A stretch of DNA of 64,000 nucleotides from Prevotellaceae bacterium UBA1075 (GTDB taxonomy: Bacteria > Bacteroidota > Bacteroidia > Bacteroidales > Bacteroidaceae): assembly GCA_002316015.1 (NCBI GenBank), contig DCCS01000006.1, forward strand, positions 5,223 through 69,222, given 5' to 3'. Numbering within the stretch: the stretch's first letter is position 1; each line of letters begins with the position of its first letter. Below are positions 50,378 to 58,842 of this stretch, one piece after another. Position numbers and translations under genes: made by a program. Under the pieces are notes generated by a model. The model did no database searches, was not told where the DNA came from, and saw nothing but the letters and a program-made list of their open reading frames with translations.

Positions 50378-52687
50378 ATGAGAGTAATACAGACTTTTTG
50401 GACCGCCAAGGGGAATCCCCTGCTTTCCACCTATGGATGGACACATCCGAGGTACAATGCGATGTCGTGGACACTAAGTTGCTTGTGCCTACAGCAACAC
50501 TTTAACAACATAGAACTATATACAGACACAGCAGGATACCAGTTCCTAATAGAAAGATTAGGGCTTCCCTACAAGAAAGTTCATGTGGTGTTGGATGACT
50601 TTTTTTGCTTGCCATACCACTGGGCATTATCCAAGATAAAGGTCTATTCCATGCAGGAAAGCCCTTTCGTACATGTTGACGGAGACGTATATCTGCCCAA
50701 CGGACTCCCCGACAGCCTGCTTGTTGCTAAATTAGTAGCCCAGAACAAAGAGTTCGGAACAGAATATTATCGGGAAATGATGGATGGCATTTTGGCCTGT
50801 CAACAAATACATGTGCCCGCTATTGCCCAAGAAGGCATTCGCAGGAAGTCTGTACCTTCTTATAATATGGGGCTATTCGGAGGAACAGACATAGACTTTA
50901 TTCACAGATACTGCATTGAAGCCTTTAGGTTTATAGACGAGAATCATCTCAACAATCCACGTTATTCGCATGTAGCCACAAATTGCAATGTCTTTGTGGA
51001 ACAGGTATTGCTTGCCATTATGGCAGAACTCGAAGAACGTGAGGTTCGCTGTTTGATAAAAGGAGAACTCCGCGATAACGGATATTCCACATCTGACTTC
51101 TGTGACTTTATGCACTTCGAGAGAAGGCCAATACTTCACATATTAGGTGGACACAAAAGGAGGAAAGAGAACTACCTGATGCTGGAGAAAACTCTTCTGC
51201 GTCTTTACCCCGATTATTACCAAAAAGTCATGGCCATGTTTTCTGAGGACTATGAGAGAGGATACATGGAAATTGTCAATCAAACAAAGGGAAGTTCTGG
51301 GGTCTGCCGTTACAACGACTTTATCAGAACGGCATCATCTGAATGGAAAGACATTAAGACAGAAGAATTGTTCCGCATAGATTGTTCGGTATCGCACAAT
51401 CTCGCATTCTATTCTTTGTCCAAGGAAGAGCAAGAGAAACGCCTTCTGTTTTTGTGTCCACACTTATTATTATTTGACTGCAAGAATTTAAGCATAGAGG
51501 AGAAAGAGACACTAAAAAGACGACTGGATTGTGAAGAGTTTTTCCCTTTGGATGCTATTGCGATACGCCCTACCGTAACTGGCAACAGAGTTGAAGAAGT
51601 TCCTCTCCTAAGAGAAGAAGCGAAAACTATAAAAAGACTGAAGATGTCCCCTGCCCTTGTGGGCGAAATACGAGGGTGGTCTATACAGAGAAGCACAACC
51701 AACGTGGAAATGCAGGACACATTATTCAAACAGACTATGGACGCCTTGCTCTACAAGGGTCTTGTAATAATCAAAATTTATTCACCAATTAAATTTTATG
51801 CGCTTATGAGCACAAATCAAAAAAAAGCCCCATTGGGCAGCGTAGGTAACCCCTATGACTACGAAGAGTATGAAAGAATTAAAAACAAAGGGAATTGGAC
51901 AGGAGGTTTTGTATGGACTGAAAAAGGAAAGACTGCCCAATACTTCAAAAAGGTGTTGCCCAGCATGGATGGGTGTGCATCTGGGGCAGGCAATGGTAGT
52001 GGAAGCGGATCCGGGTCTGGGTCTGGCTCGGGATGCGGATGCGGATGCGGGTCTGGATGTGGATGTGATGGCTCTTCGGAAGACAATGGCCCCATGGGAA
52101 TTGGAGACGACATCGGAAGCGGAAGTGACATTATCATCAATTATGACTCAAGCGGCAATGCAAAAGGAAACAACAACGACTGTTTTTTTAAATGCATGGA
52201 ATATGCAGGCGGCGGGCCAGAGAAGTCTCCATATAGTTCTGAGGAGTATCGTTATGATTATTACTGTGGCTATCTGAATCACGGCAGTTGGAAAGGAACC
52301 GGGCGTATGACTGAATATCTAGGAGGCCCATATGCCATGACCAAGAACGCTTATGGGGACGTTCACCCCAACGAAGCAATACTCACGTATCTAGGTTGCT
52401 TCTTTGATACACAGCGTTACATGTCAATAGAGGAAATTCGCTCTCTATTCCCCAGGGACGGCAAATGCACTGACGGTGGTACTGTTATTGGGTTCTTTAG
52501 AGAAAGCGATGACACAGAATCGTATTCTGGACATGCTGTCATAATTGAAAAGAACAACCGTGGGCTCTTGTATATATACGACCCACAAAACAAAACATAC
52601 ACACTCCAAAACGATGCCAACGACAAGAACTCGGACAGGTACAAGAACTCTAGATTCATGTATGGCTTCAAATTAAATCAGAGATAA
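50378..52687 (+). CDS. Fusion of DUF6734-type glycosyltransferase-like domain and papain-like effector-type protein, locus B
   Basis: This 769-residue AT-rich gene joins two proteins that are separate in locus A. Residues 1-476 match the DUF6734-like protein (start MRVIQTFWTAKGNPL; FVHVDGDVYLPNGL with DGD; SYNMGLFGGTDIDFI). From Met477 comes the partner: the motif GNPYDYEEYERI...WTGGFV (490-512), a Gly/Ser then Gly/Cys linker (about 532-567) and a C-terminal domain with C602 (NDCFFKCMEY), H719 (SGHAVIIE) and D735 (YIYDPQN), the order of papain-like proteases and papain-fold toxins. The junction reads through AT-rich DNA like the intergenic gap of locus A, so ATG 51806 may also start a separate product. 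Activity is inference. Confidence 0.72.
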   Translation: MRVIQTFWTAKGNPLLSTYGWTHPRYNAMSWTLSCLCLQQHFNNIELYTDTAGYQFLIERLGLPYKKVHVVLDDFFCLPYHWALSKIKVYSMQESPFVHVDGDVYLPNGLPDSLLVAKLVAQNKEFGTEYYREMMDGILACQQIHVPAIAQEGIRRKSVPSYNMGLFGGTDIDFIHRYCIEAFRFIDENHLNNPRYSHVATNCNVFVEQVLLAIMAELEEREVRCLIKGELRDNGYSTSDFCDFMHFERRPILHILGGHKRRKENYLMLEKTLLRLYPDYYQKVMAMFSEDYERGYMEIVNQTKGSSGVCRYNDFIRTASSEWKDIKTEELFRIDCSVSHNLAFYSLSKEEQEKRLLFLCPHLLLFDCKNLSIEEKETLKRRLDCEEFFPLDAIAIRPTVTGNRVEEVPLLREEAKTIKRLKMSPALVGEIRGWSIQRSTTNVEMQDTLFKQTMDALLYKGLVIIKIYSPIKFYALMSTNQKKAPLGSVGNPYDYEEYERIKNKGNWTGGFVWTEKGKTAQYFKKVLPSMDGCASGAGNGSGSGSGSGSGSGCGCGCGSGCGCDGSSEDNGPMGIGDDIGSGSDIIINYDSSGNAKGNNNDCFFKCMEYAGGGPEKSPYSSEEYRYDYYCGYLNHGSWKGTGRMTEYLGGPYAMTKNAYGDVHPNEAILTYLGCFFDTQRYMSIEEIRSLFPRDGKCTDGGTVIGFFRESDDTESYSGHAVIIEKNNRGLLYIYDPQNKTYTLQNDANDKNSDRYKNSRFMYGFKLNQR

Positions 52688-52691
52688 ACAG

Positions 52692-53804
52692 ATGACGAAA
52701 TGCAGCAAAGCACTTGCATCCCTGTTGGGGATGCTCCTCGCCGCCCCGGCCATGGCACAGCCGGGGTGGGAGATACTCATGGGAGAAGACTATGGACCCC
52801 AGCAGACCATGCCAGTGGCAGACCCTTGGAAGACGGACTGCTCGCTTGCCTGCGCCCAGTGTACCGACCACGGATTCATCGTCAACGGAGTGTTCATAGG
52901 CATGGCACCCGTGGGACTCGACCCCGACAAGATACCCGAGAATGGCTGGAGGCAGCGTTACATGAATCCCAGGCCCGTCCCCCGCGACGACTCAGGCCGC
53001 CCGCTCAGGGAGAGGCAGTGCGTGGACACCCTCGTCTATGGGCAGCGGGTGCGCCTGACGGGCGTGTGGGAAGCACGCACGGAGCGGCCCATCCAGTGGC
53101 TCACGCTGGAGCAGGTGTGCGCCAAGTACCTGCCGCAGGTCAAGGGCAAGTGCGCCTACACCATAGATAAGTTCATCATCCCGGGCAACGACAGCCTGTA
53201 CCGCATTGACGCGGACTACATCTACCGTGTGGAGGCGATGAAGTCCACCTGCATCCACGCGCTGGCCAACCAGCCACCCTTCACCTTCGTGCGCATCTTC
53301 ACCCGGGCGTTTGACCGGCAGCTGGCCTACATGGGCGAGCCCAACAGGACTGCCTCACACCAGGAGCCCATCGAGGAGCGGAGGAACTGGAACGCCAGCC
53401 TGTTTGTCTGCACAATACCCAACAGGATGATGAAATACTACACCTCGCTCTCCTGCCCACCGCCCAGCGAACTCTACCAGGGGCAGAACCTCCAGGACTT
53501 CCAAAGCCTGTGCAAGGGTATGGACAAGCGGGTCACAGACTTCCTGAGCAAGCAGGAGCGCAGGCGGTTGGCACGCACAGGGAAGACCCGCCCCTATCTG
53601 GAACTGTGCGTGAGCAGCGAGGGGGAGGTGCTGCAGGTGAGACTCAGCAGTCCGTCCTCCATCCTGTCGGCCATGTCACAGAGCCGCTTCCGCGCACTGG
53701 ACAGCATGCTCAAGTCTATCCGCTTCCCTGCCTTCAACCGCCAGAACAGCCCCTGGACTTGGAAAGGACGCTGCATCAACGTGGGCTTCCGGCTCCTGGA
53801 ATAG
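52692..53804 (+). CDS. Secreted Cys-containing protein of unknown function
   Basis: This 370-residue GC-rich gene begins 4 bp after the AT-rich fusion gene. The product has a signal peptide (MTKCSKALASLLGMLLAAPAMA) and many cysteines in the mature part (CSLACAQC, CTIPN, LSCPPP). The last 70 residues (YLELCVSSEGEVLQVRLSS...IRFPAF) resemble a TonB C-terminal-like domain, although this is uncertain and no TonB membrane anchor exists. It may be a host gene captured into the transcript of the AT-rich module, or a partner of the effector-like protein. I recognise no family. Confidence 0.7.
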   Translation: MTKCSKALASLLGMLLAAPAMAQPGWEILMGEDYGPQQTMPVADPWKTDCSLACAQCTDHGFIVNGVFIGMAPVGLDPDKIPENGWRQRYMNPRPVPRDDSGRPLRERQCVDTLVYGQRVRLTGVWEARTERPIQWLTLEQVCAKYLPQVKGKCAYTIDKFIIPGNDSLYRIDADYIYRVEAMKSTCIHALANQPPFTFVRIFTRAFDRQLAYMGEPNRTASHQEPIEERRNWNASLFVCTIPNRMMKYYTSLSCPPPSELYQGQNLQDFQSLCKGMDKRVTDFLSKQERRRLARTGKTRPYLELCVSSEGEVLQVRLSSPSSILSAMSQSRFRALDSMLKSIRFPAFNRQNSPWTWKGRCINVGFRLLE

Positions 53805-53835
53805 CACACCACGATTGCCTGGAGGACTTCACAGG

Positions 53836-53871
53836 CAGGGCATCCGCCACCAGGCCGTGGCAGATGCCCTG
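53836..53871 (+). terminator. Hairpin after the secreted protein gene
   Basis: A 15-bp stem with one C-A mismatch (53836-53850 against 53857-53871) and a 6-nt loop lies 32 bp after the stop. No T-run follows, so termination strength is uncertain. Confidence 0.5.
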
Positions 53872-53940
53872 TTGCCCTAACGGACATGGGGCAAGAATAA
53901 AAATACGCACACAGCCCTACCGCATTCCACATAAACTTTG

Positions 53941-53948
53941 TACCTTTG
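53941..53948 (+). promoter_or_regulatory. Promoter of metK
   Basis: TACCTTTG is a perfect -7 match. Transcription would begin near 53955, just before the riboswitch, and give a leader of about 145 nt. Confidence 0.65.
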
Positions 53949-53964
53949 CAGCCGAAACGAGAAA

Positions 53965-54014
53965 TGTGGATAGATTTGGGCTGATTGCAACCACACAAAA
54001 AAATGCTAAAAAGG
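53965..54014 (+). promoter_or_regulatory. SAM-II-type riboswitch upstream of metK
   Basis: The leader shows the SAM-II layout: P1 TGTGG (53965-53969) pairs with CCACA (53991-53995), the loop holds GATTTG and ATTGCAA, and after an A-rich stretch comes ATGCTAAAAAGG (54003-54014), very like the conserved 3' pseudoknot strand GCUAAAAAGG of SAM-II. Loop motif, stem position and 3' strand are all in the expected order. A 7-bp hairpin (54016-54022 with 54025-54031) follows directly and may serve as expression platform. High S-adenosylmethionine would be expected to lower metK expression. I could not run a covariance model. Confidence 0.8.
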
Positions 54015-54099
54015 ACAAGGCCACGGCCTTGCCACGCATTTATGCCTACGTCTTTTCCCCAGCTTGTTGATTGTTCAACCTTTAATGATTCAATTGACT

Positions 54100-55353
54100 A
54101 TGGGTTATCTATTTACCTCAGAATCTGTGTCCGAGGGTCATCCCGACAAGGTGGCCGACCAGATTAGTGACGCTGTGCTCGACAAGTTGCTGGCCTTCGA
54201 CCCGCAGTCCCATGTGGCCTGCGAGACGATGGTGACCACCGGACAGGTGTTCCTCTCCGGCGAAATCTCGAGCGAGGCCTACATCGACCTGCAGCGCGTG
54301 GCGCGCGAGGTCATCAACCGCATCGGCTACACCAAGGCCGAGTACATGTTTGACGGCAACAGCTGCGGCGTGCTGAGCGCCATCCACGAGCAGAGTCCCG
54401 ACATCCACCGGGGCGTGAGCCGCCTGGCTCCCGAGGAGCAGGGCGCGGGCGACCAGGGCATGATGTTTGGCTACGCGACCAACGAGACCGACAACTACAT
54501 GCCCCTGGGCCTGGACCTGGCCCACCGCCTGCTGGTGGTGCTGGCCCAGATACGGCGCGAGGGCAAGGTGATGACTTACCTGCGCCCCGACGCCAAGAGC
54601 CAAGTGACGGTGGAGTACTCTGACGAGGGCAAGCCCCTGCGCATCGACACCATCGTGCTCTCCACACAGCACGATGAGTTTGACACCGACGAGGCCATGC
54701 ATCGGCAGATAGCCAGGGACGTGCGCGAGATCCTGGTGCCACGCATGCTCGAGAGCCTGCGGAAGCCCGAGGTGCTGGCCCTCTTCGATGATGACATCAA
54801 GTATTATGTCAACCCCACGGGCAAGTTCGTCATCGGTGGCCCCCACGGCGACACGGGTCTCACCGGGCGCAAGATCATCGTGGACACCTACGGCGGCAAG
54901 GGCGCGCACGGCGGCGGGGCGTTCAGCGGCAAGGACCCCTCCAAGGTGGACCGCTCGGCAGCCTATGCCGCACGCCACATCGCCAAGAACATGGTGGCCG
55001 CGGGCGTGGCCGACGAGATGCTGGTGCAGCTGAGCTACGCCATAGGTGTGGCCGAGCCTGTGAGCGTGTATGTCAACACCTACGGACGCAGCCATGTGCA
55101 GATGCCCGACAGCGAGATAGCCCGCCGCATACGCCAGATGTTCCCCCTCACGCCCTACGCCATCGAGCAGCGGCTGAAACTGCGCAACCCCATCTACGAG
55201 GAGACGGCGGCCTACGGGCACATGGGGCGCGAGCCCCGCGTGGTGACCAAGCGCTTCGAGTCGCTCTACCACGAGACCAGGGAGGTGACCGTGGAGCTCT
55301 TCACCTGGGAGAAACTGGACTATGTGGACAAGATAAGGAAGGAGTTTTTCTAA
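54100..55353 (+). CDS. metK: S-adenosylmethionine synthetase
   Basis: This 417-residue enzyme makes S-adenosylmethionine from methionine and ATP. Landmarks are LFTSESVSEGHPDKVADQ (ATP site), GAGDQGMMFGYA and the P-loop-like GGGAFSGKDPSKVDRSAAY. Length is slightly above the E. coli enzyme, as in other Bacteroidetes. The ATG at 54100 opens directly with MGYLFTSESVSEG; an in-frame ATG at 54064 would add 12 residues with no counterpart. Preceded by a SAM-II-type riboswitch, so probably under product feedback. Confidence 0.97.
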   Translation: MGYLFTSESVSEGHPDKVADQISDAVLDKLLAFDPQSHVACETMVTTGQVFLSGEISSEAYIDLQRVAREVINRIGYTKAEYMFDGNSCGVLSAIHEQSPDIHRGVSRLAPEEQGAGDQGMMFGYATNETDNYMPLGLDLAHRLLVVLAQIRREGKVMTYLRPDAKSQVTVEYSDEGKPLRIDTIVLSTQHDEFDTDEAMHRQIARDVREILVPRMLESLRKPEVLALFDDDIKYYVNPTGKFVIGGPHGDTGLTGRKIIVDTYGGKGAHGGGAFSGKDPSKVDRSAAYAARHIAKNMVAAGVADEMLVQLSYAIGVAEPVSVYVNTYGRSHVQMPDSEIARRIRQMFPLTPYAIEQRLKLRNPIYEETAAYGHMGREPRVVTKRFESLYHETREVTVELFTWEKLDYVDKIRKEFF

Positions 55354-55551
55354 GACCCCTTGAGGTTACAGGAGCGGGGCCATGGGGTTTGGCGAAACGG
55401 CCGGAGCATGTGCGCGCCTTCTGGGAAACGCAAGCCGCGTGACCACAAGCGGCACAGGCACGCAACCGCACAGCCCCACGACCCGATGACCCCACTACCG
55501 CACGTACCACATAACCACAAGACCACATAACCGTAAACCGCAACAGAAGAA

Positions 55552-56136
55552 ATGGACATCAAGAGCATCTGCGTGTATTGCGCCAGCAGTTCACAGATAG
55601 ACCGCAAGTATGCGGACGCGGCCTACGCGCTGGGCGAGGAGATGGCCGCGCGCGGCATCACCCTGGTCAACGGCGCGGGCAACCAGGGACTCATGCGTGC
55701 CTCGGCCGACGGATGCCTGCAGCACGGCGGGCAGGCTGTGGGCATCATACCATCCTTCATGATTGTGGAGGGGTGGTGCCACCAGGGGATGACCCGCCTG
55801 GTGGAGACCCCCGACATGCATGTGCGCCAGCAGAAGATGGCCGAGCAGAGTGACGCGGCCATCTTCCTGCCCGGCGGGTGCGGCACGCTGGCCGAGATGA
55901 GCGAGCTCATCACCTGGAAGCAACTGGGCCTCTACCTCAAGCCCATTGTCATCCTCAACACCGGAGGCTACTACGACTGCCTGCTCCGCTTCCTGCGGCA
56001 GGCGGCCGACGAGCGTTTCATGCGCCAGCAGCACACGGCCCTCTGGCGTGTGGCCTCCACCCCGCACGAGGCGCTCGACCTGGTGGAGGACACCCCGCAG
56101 TGGGACACATCCATACGCCGCTTTGCCTCCCTATGA
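55552..56136 (+). CDS. LOG family protein (cytokinin riboside 5'-monophosphate phosphoribohydrolase type)
   Basis: This 194-residue protein has the LOG signature PGGCGTLAEMSE and the upstream nucleotide-binding loop NGAGNQGLMRA (usually GGG..GLMG). These enzymes cleave ribose-5-phosphate from purine nucleotides. The second arginine-bearing motif, HVRQQKMAEQSDA, is as expected. The stop overlaps the next gene's ATG (ATGA). The 198-bp gap after metK holds no gene. Confidence 0.9.
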   Translation: MDIKSICVYCASSSQIDRKYADAAYALGEEMAARGITLVNGAGNQGLMRASADGCLQHGGQAVGIIPSFMIVEGWCHQGMTRLVETPDMHVRQQKMAEQSDAAIFLPGGCGTLAEMSELITWKQLGLYLKPIVILNTGGYYDCLLRFLRQAADERFMRQQHTALWRVASTPHEALDLVEDTPQWDTSIRRFASL

Positions 56137-57221
56137 GCGACAGACAGGCTTGCCCCACCCCCTGGGCACAGGATCCCGACAGCCTGGCCGCCACCACAGT
56201 CCCGCAAGAGCCCGCCACACAAGGCCAGAGAGAGGACAGCGCGGCGGCACACGCCCGCACGCGGCACACGCGCCATGCCGACAGCCTGCGGCAGGCGGCG
56301 CAGCACCCCCGCACGGATGTCCGTGAGGCGCCCTCCCCGCAGGACACCCTGGCGGCGGCGGGTGCCGGACCGTGTGCCACACCGGGGCCGCCGCCACAGC
56401 CTGTCAGCCTGTACCGCGAGCCCGCCACCCACAGCCTGCCCGACTCCCTGCTGCGCTTCCAGGAACCACGGGGAGAATTCCTCAGCGGCAGCCCCTACTG
56501 GCATCCCGAACTGCCCGGGCGCCAGACGGGCTTTCCCTGCAGGCTGTTGCCCTACAGGGTGAGTGCCGACAGCCAGATGGCCTGCACCATGCTGGTGTGC
56601 TTCCTCATGCTGGTGTACATGCTGACACGCTACGGAGGTGAGATGCGCACGCAGGTACACGACTTCTTCCTCCCCACACGCATCAGAAAGGAGCACCACC
56701 ACGGGATGGGCACAGCCCAGGGACTCCTCTCCATGCCATATGTGTACCTGATGCTCAGCATGATGGGAAGCATGGGCGTGTCGGTAATGGAGCAGGACAG
56801 CCTGGGATGCCTTCCCCGTGAGAGCGCGCGGCTGGCCGTACAGGGCTTCTACACGACATCGTGGCTGTGCTACTTCTTTGTAAAGGCGAACTCCTATGCC
56901 TTTGTGAACTGGATTTTTTTTGACAAACAGGCACGCCGCGAGTGGCATGACACACTCTTCTTCATCCTGTCCCTCGAAGCCACGCTCCTGTTCCCGGTGC
57001 TGCTGGTCGCCGTGTACATGCGCACTTCGCCGCAAGTGTTTGTGTGGAGCACACTTGGCGTGATTGCGTTTGCCAAGGTACTGCTGCTATACAAGGCGTA
57101 CAGAGTTTTTTCTGTTAAAATTTATGGCACATTGCATTTATTTGTGTACTTTTGCACCCTCGAAGTGGTGCCCCTATGGGTTGCACTTAAAATATTGACA
57201 CGTATAACGGACTTACTTTAA
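56133..57221 (+). CDS. DUF4271 membrane protein
   Basis: This 362-residue protein has a disordered, Pro/Ala/Arg-rich N-terminal region (about residues 1-130, unusually long) and five to six membrane spans typical of DUF4271. It always lies near hemD in Bacteroidetes, as here, but its function is unknown. Start overlaps the LOG stop in ATGA. The 3' end carries the promoter of hemD. Confidence 0.82.
   Translation: MSDRQACPTPWAQDPDSLAATTVPQEPATQGQREDSAAAHARTRHTRHADSLRQAAQHPRTDVREAPSPQDTLAAAGAGPCATPGPPPQPVSLYREPATHSLPDSLLRFQEPRGEFLSGSPYWHPELPGRQTGFPCRLLPYRVSADSQMACTMLVCFLMLVYMLTRYGGEMRTQVHDFFLPTRIRKEHHHGMGTAQGLLSMPYVYLMLSMMGSMGVSVMEQDSLGCLPRESARLAVQGFYTTSWLCYFFVKANSYAFVNWIFFDKQARREWHDTLFFILSLEATLLFPVLLVAVYMRTSPQVFVWSTLGVIAFAKVLLLYKAYRVFSVKIYGTLHLFVYFCTLEVVPLWVALKILTRITDLL
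57147..57154 (+). promoter_or_regulatory. Promoter of hemD-rnpA-yidD inside the DUF4271 gene
   Basis: TACTTTTG matches the -7 consensus and sits in a locally AT-rich part of the DUF4271 coding end. It gives a leader of about 80 nt to hemD. Confidence 0.6.
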
Positions 57222-57239
57222 GTAAAACATCTGTACGAA

Positions 57240-57986
57240 ATGGCTATTAAGAAGGTACTCGTCTCGCAACCGAGACCCTCATCGGAGAAGTCTCCCTACT
57301 TTGACATTGCCAACACGATGAACGTGGATATAGTGTTCCGGTCCTTCATCAAGATAGAAGGTGTCACCCCCCGAGAGTTTCGCCAGCAGAGAATCAACAT
57401 CCTGGACTACACGGCTATAGTGTTTACCTCGCGCCACGCGGTTGACCACTTCTTCAGCCTCTGCCGCGAGTTGCGTGTCACGATTCCCGAAGACATGAAG
57501 TACTTCTGCATCACCGAGACGGTGGCCTTGTATATCCAGAAGTATGTGCAGTACCGCAAGCGCAAGGTGTTCTTCGGCACCACGGGCAAACTCGACAGCC
57601 TGGTCTCCGTCATCTACAAGCACAAGGCCGAGAAGTACTTCATCCCCGTGAGCGACGTGCATAACGACGACATCTCGGAGCAACTGGCCGCCAAGAACAT
57701 CAGCCACGCGTGCGGCGTGATGTACCGCACGGTGAGCAACGACTTCACGCCCGACGAGCCATTCGACTATGACATGCTCATCTTCTTCACGCCCAGCGGC
57801 GTGCAGGCTCTGAAAAAGAACTTCCCCAACTTCCGGCAGGGCGACATCGCCATCGGCTGCTTCGGCCCCGCCACGGCCCAGGCCGTGCGCGACGCGGGGC
57901 TGAGGCTCGACCTGGAGGCGCCCACACCCGAATACCCCAGCATCACAGCGGCCCTGAGGGCTTATATCGCCAAGGTGAATGGCTGA
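57240..57986 (+). CDS. hemD: Uroporphyrinogen-III synthase
   Basis: This 248-residue two-domain protein closes hydroxymethylbilane to uroporphyrinogen III in the heme pathway. KVLVSQPRPSSEKSPYF starts domain 1, TAIVFTSRHAVDHFF is the conserved central strand, and LIFFTPSGVQAL...IAIGCFGPATAQAV belongs to domain 2. Sequence conservation in this family is low, but the pattern and its place before rnpA support the call. Confidence 0.88.
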   Translation: MAIKKVLVSQPRPSSEKSPYFDIANTMNVDIVFRSFIKIEGVTPREFRQQRINILDYTAIVFTSRHAVDHFFSLCRELRVTIPEDMKYFCITETVALYIQKYVQYRKRKVFFGTTGKLDSLVSVIYKHKAEKYFIPVSDVHNDDISEQLAAKNISHACGVMYRTVSNDFTPDEPFDYDMLIFFTPSGVQALKKNFPNFRQGDIAIGCFGPATAQAVRDAGLRLDLEAPTPEYPSITAALRAYIAKVNG

Positions 57987-58362
57987 CGCCCGCCCGCACT
58001 CGTTGCCCAAGAGCGAGCGCCTGTGCAGCAGGAAAGCCCTGCAGAGGCTGTTCACCGGCAGCCGGCGCTCGGTGAGCGTGTTCCCCATACGCGCCGTCTT
58101 TGCCGGGAGCGAGAAGCCGGGCATACGCATCCTGGTGAGCGTGGGCAAGCGCCACTTCAAGCGTGCCGTAAGGCGCAACCGCGTGAAGAGACAACTGCGC
58201 GAGGCTTACCGGCTGAACAAGCAGATACTGCGGGACTGGGAGGGCGGACTGGACATCGCCTTCCTGTGGAACACCGCCGAGATCCTTCCCACCCGTGCTG
58301 TCATGCTGAAGATGCAGCACCTGTTACACCGGATCCATGAAAGCGCCTCACCAGCCAAGTAG
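57979..58362 (+). CDS. rnpA: Ribonuclease P protein component
   Basis: This 127-residue basic protein binds the catalytic RNA of RNase P and helps cleave tRNA leaders. The RNR signature appears as KRHFKRAVRRNRVKRQLREAYR, and LPKSERLCSRKALQRLF starts the fold. It overlaps hemD by 8 bp and yidD by 26 bp, so translation is coupled. The RNase P RNA gene was not seen in the window. Confidence 0.95.
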   Translation: MADARPHSLPKSERLCSRKALQRLFTGSRRSVSVFPIRAVFAGSEKPGIRILVSVGKRHFKRAVRRNRVKRQLREAYRLNKQILRDWEGGLDIAFLWNTAEILPTRAVMLKMQHLLHRIHESASPAK

Positions 58363-58585
58363 ATTGAGCCGCATGGTGGCATGGTGGCTCACGCTTCCCA
58401 TCCTCTTCTACCGCCACTGCATCTCGCCCCTCACACCACCCTCCTGCCGTTTCACGCCCACATGCAGCCAGTATGCGCTGGAAGCACTGCGCCGCCACGG
58501 CGCGCTCAAAGGCTCCTGGCTTGCCCTGAGGCGGCTGCTGCGCTGCCACCCTTGGGGGGGCAGCGGATATGACCCCGTGCCTTGA
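58337..58585 (+). CDS. yidD: Membrane protein insertion efficiency factor YidD
   Basis: This 82-residue protein is associated with the inner membrane and helps YidC insertion. The three-cysteine signature CRFTPTCSQYALEALRRHG, preceded by YRHCISPLTPPS, and GGSGYDPVP at the end are diagnostic. It overlaps rnpA, the usual order. Confidence 0.95.
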   Translation: MKAPHQPSRLSRMVAWWLTLPILFYRHCISPLTPPSCRFTPTCSQYALEALRRHGALKGSWLALRRLLRCHPWGGSGYDPVP

Positions 58586-58735
58586 GGGAAGCCTCGCCGG
58601 CCTTCCACGGAGGGGCGGGGGGGTCACTCGCGCGGCATACGGAGCCCGCGGGCCGCCCTCCCTACACAGGGACAAGGCCGCCTGCGGGTCCCGCGCTTCC
58701 ATTGTTCCCGTAACCTCCACCCCCATCCCGCAAAA

Positions 58736-58842
58736 AACGCACCGCGCTGCATCCGCCAACGCAGCGCGCTGCATCCGCCAACGCGCCGCACCGCATCCGC
58801 CAACGCACCGCACCGCATCCGCCAACGCACCGCACCGCATCC
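58736..58842 (+). repeat. 22-bp repeat array 3 (five units)
   Basis: Four complete 22-bp units (58736-58757, 58758-58779, 58780-58801, 58802-58823) and a 19-bp fifth (58824-58842) follow a GCAAAAAA run. Units have the form AACGC(A/G)(C/G)CGC(A/G)C(C/T)GCATC plus CGCC. It fills the centre of the 540-bp noncoding gap 58586-59125 between yidD and tRNA-Arg. Confidence 0.9.

Noticed and set aside
52692..53804. TonB energy transducer
   Set aside because: The C-terminal 70 residues have a TonB-like pattern, but there is no N-terminal membrane anchor or Pro-rich stalk, only a cleavable signal peptide. Left as unknown.
58736..58842. CRISPR array
   Set aside because: The 22-bp units are directly head to tail with no variable spacers, and no cas genes are in the window.
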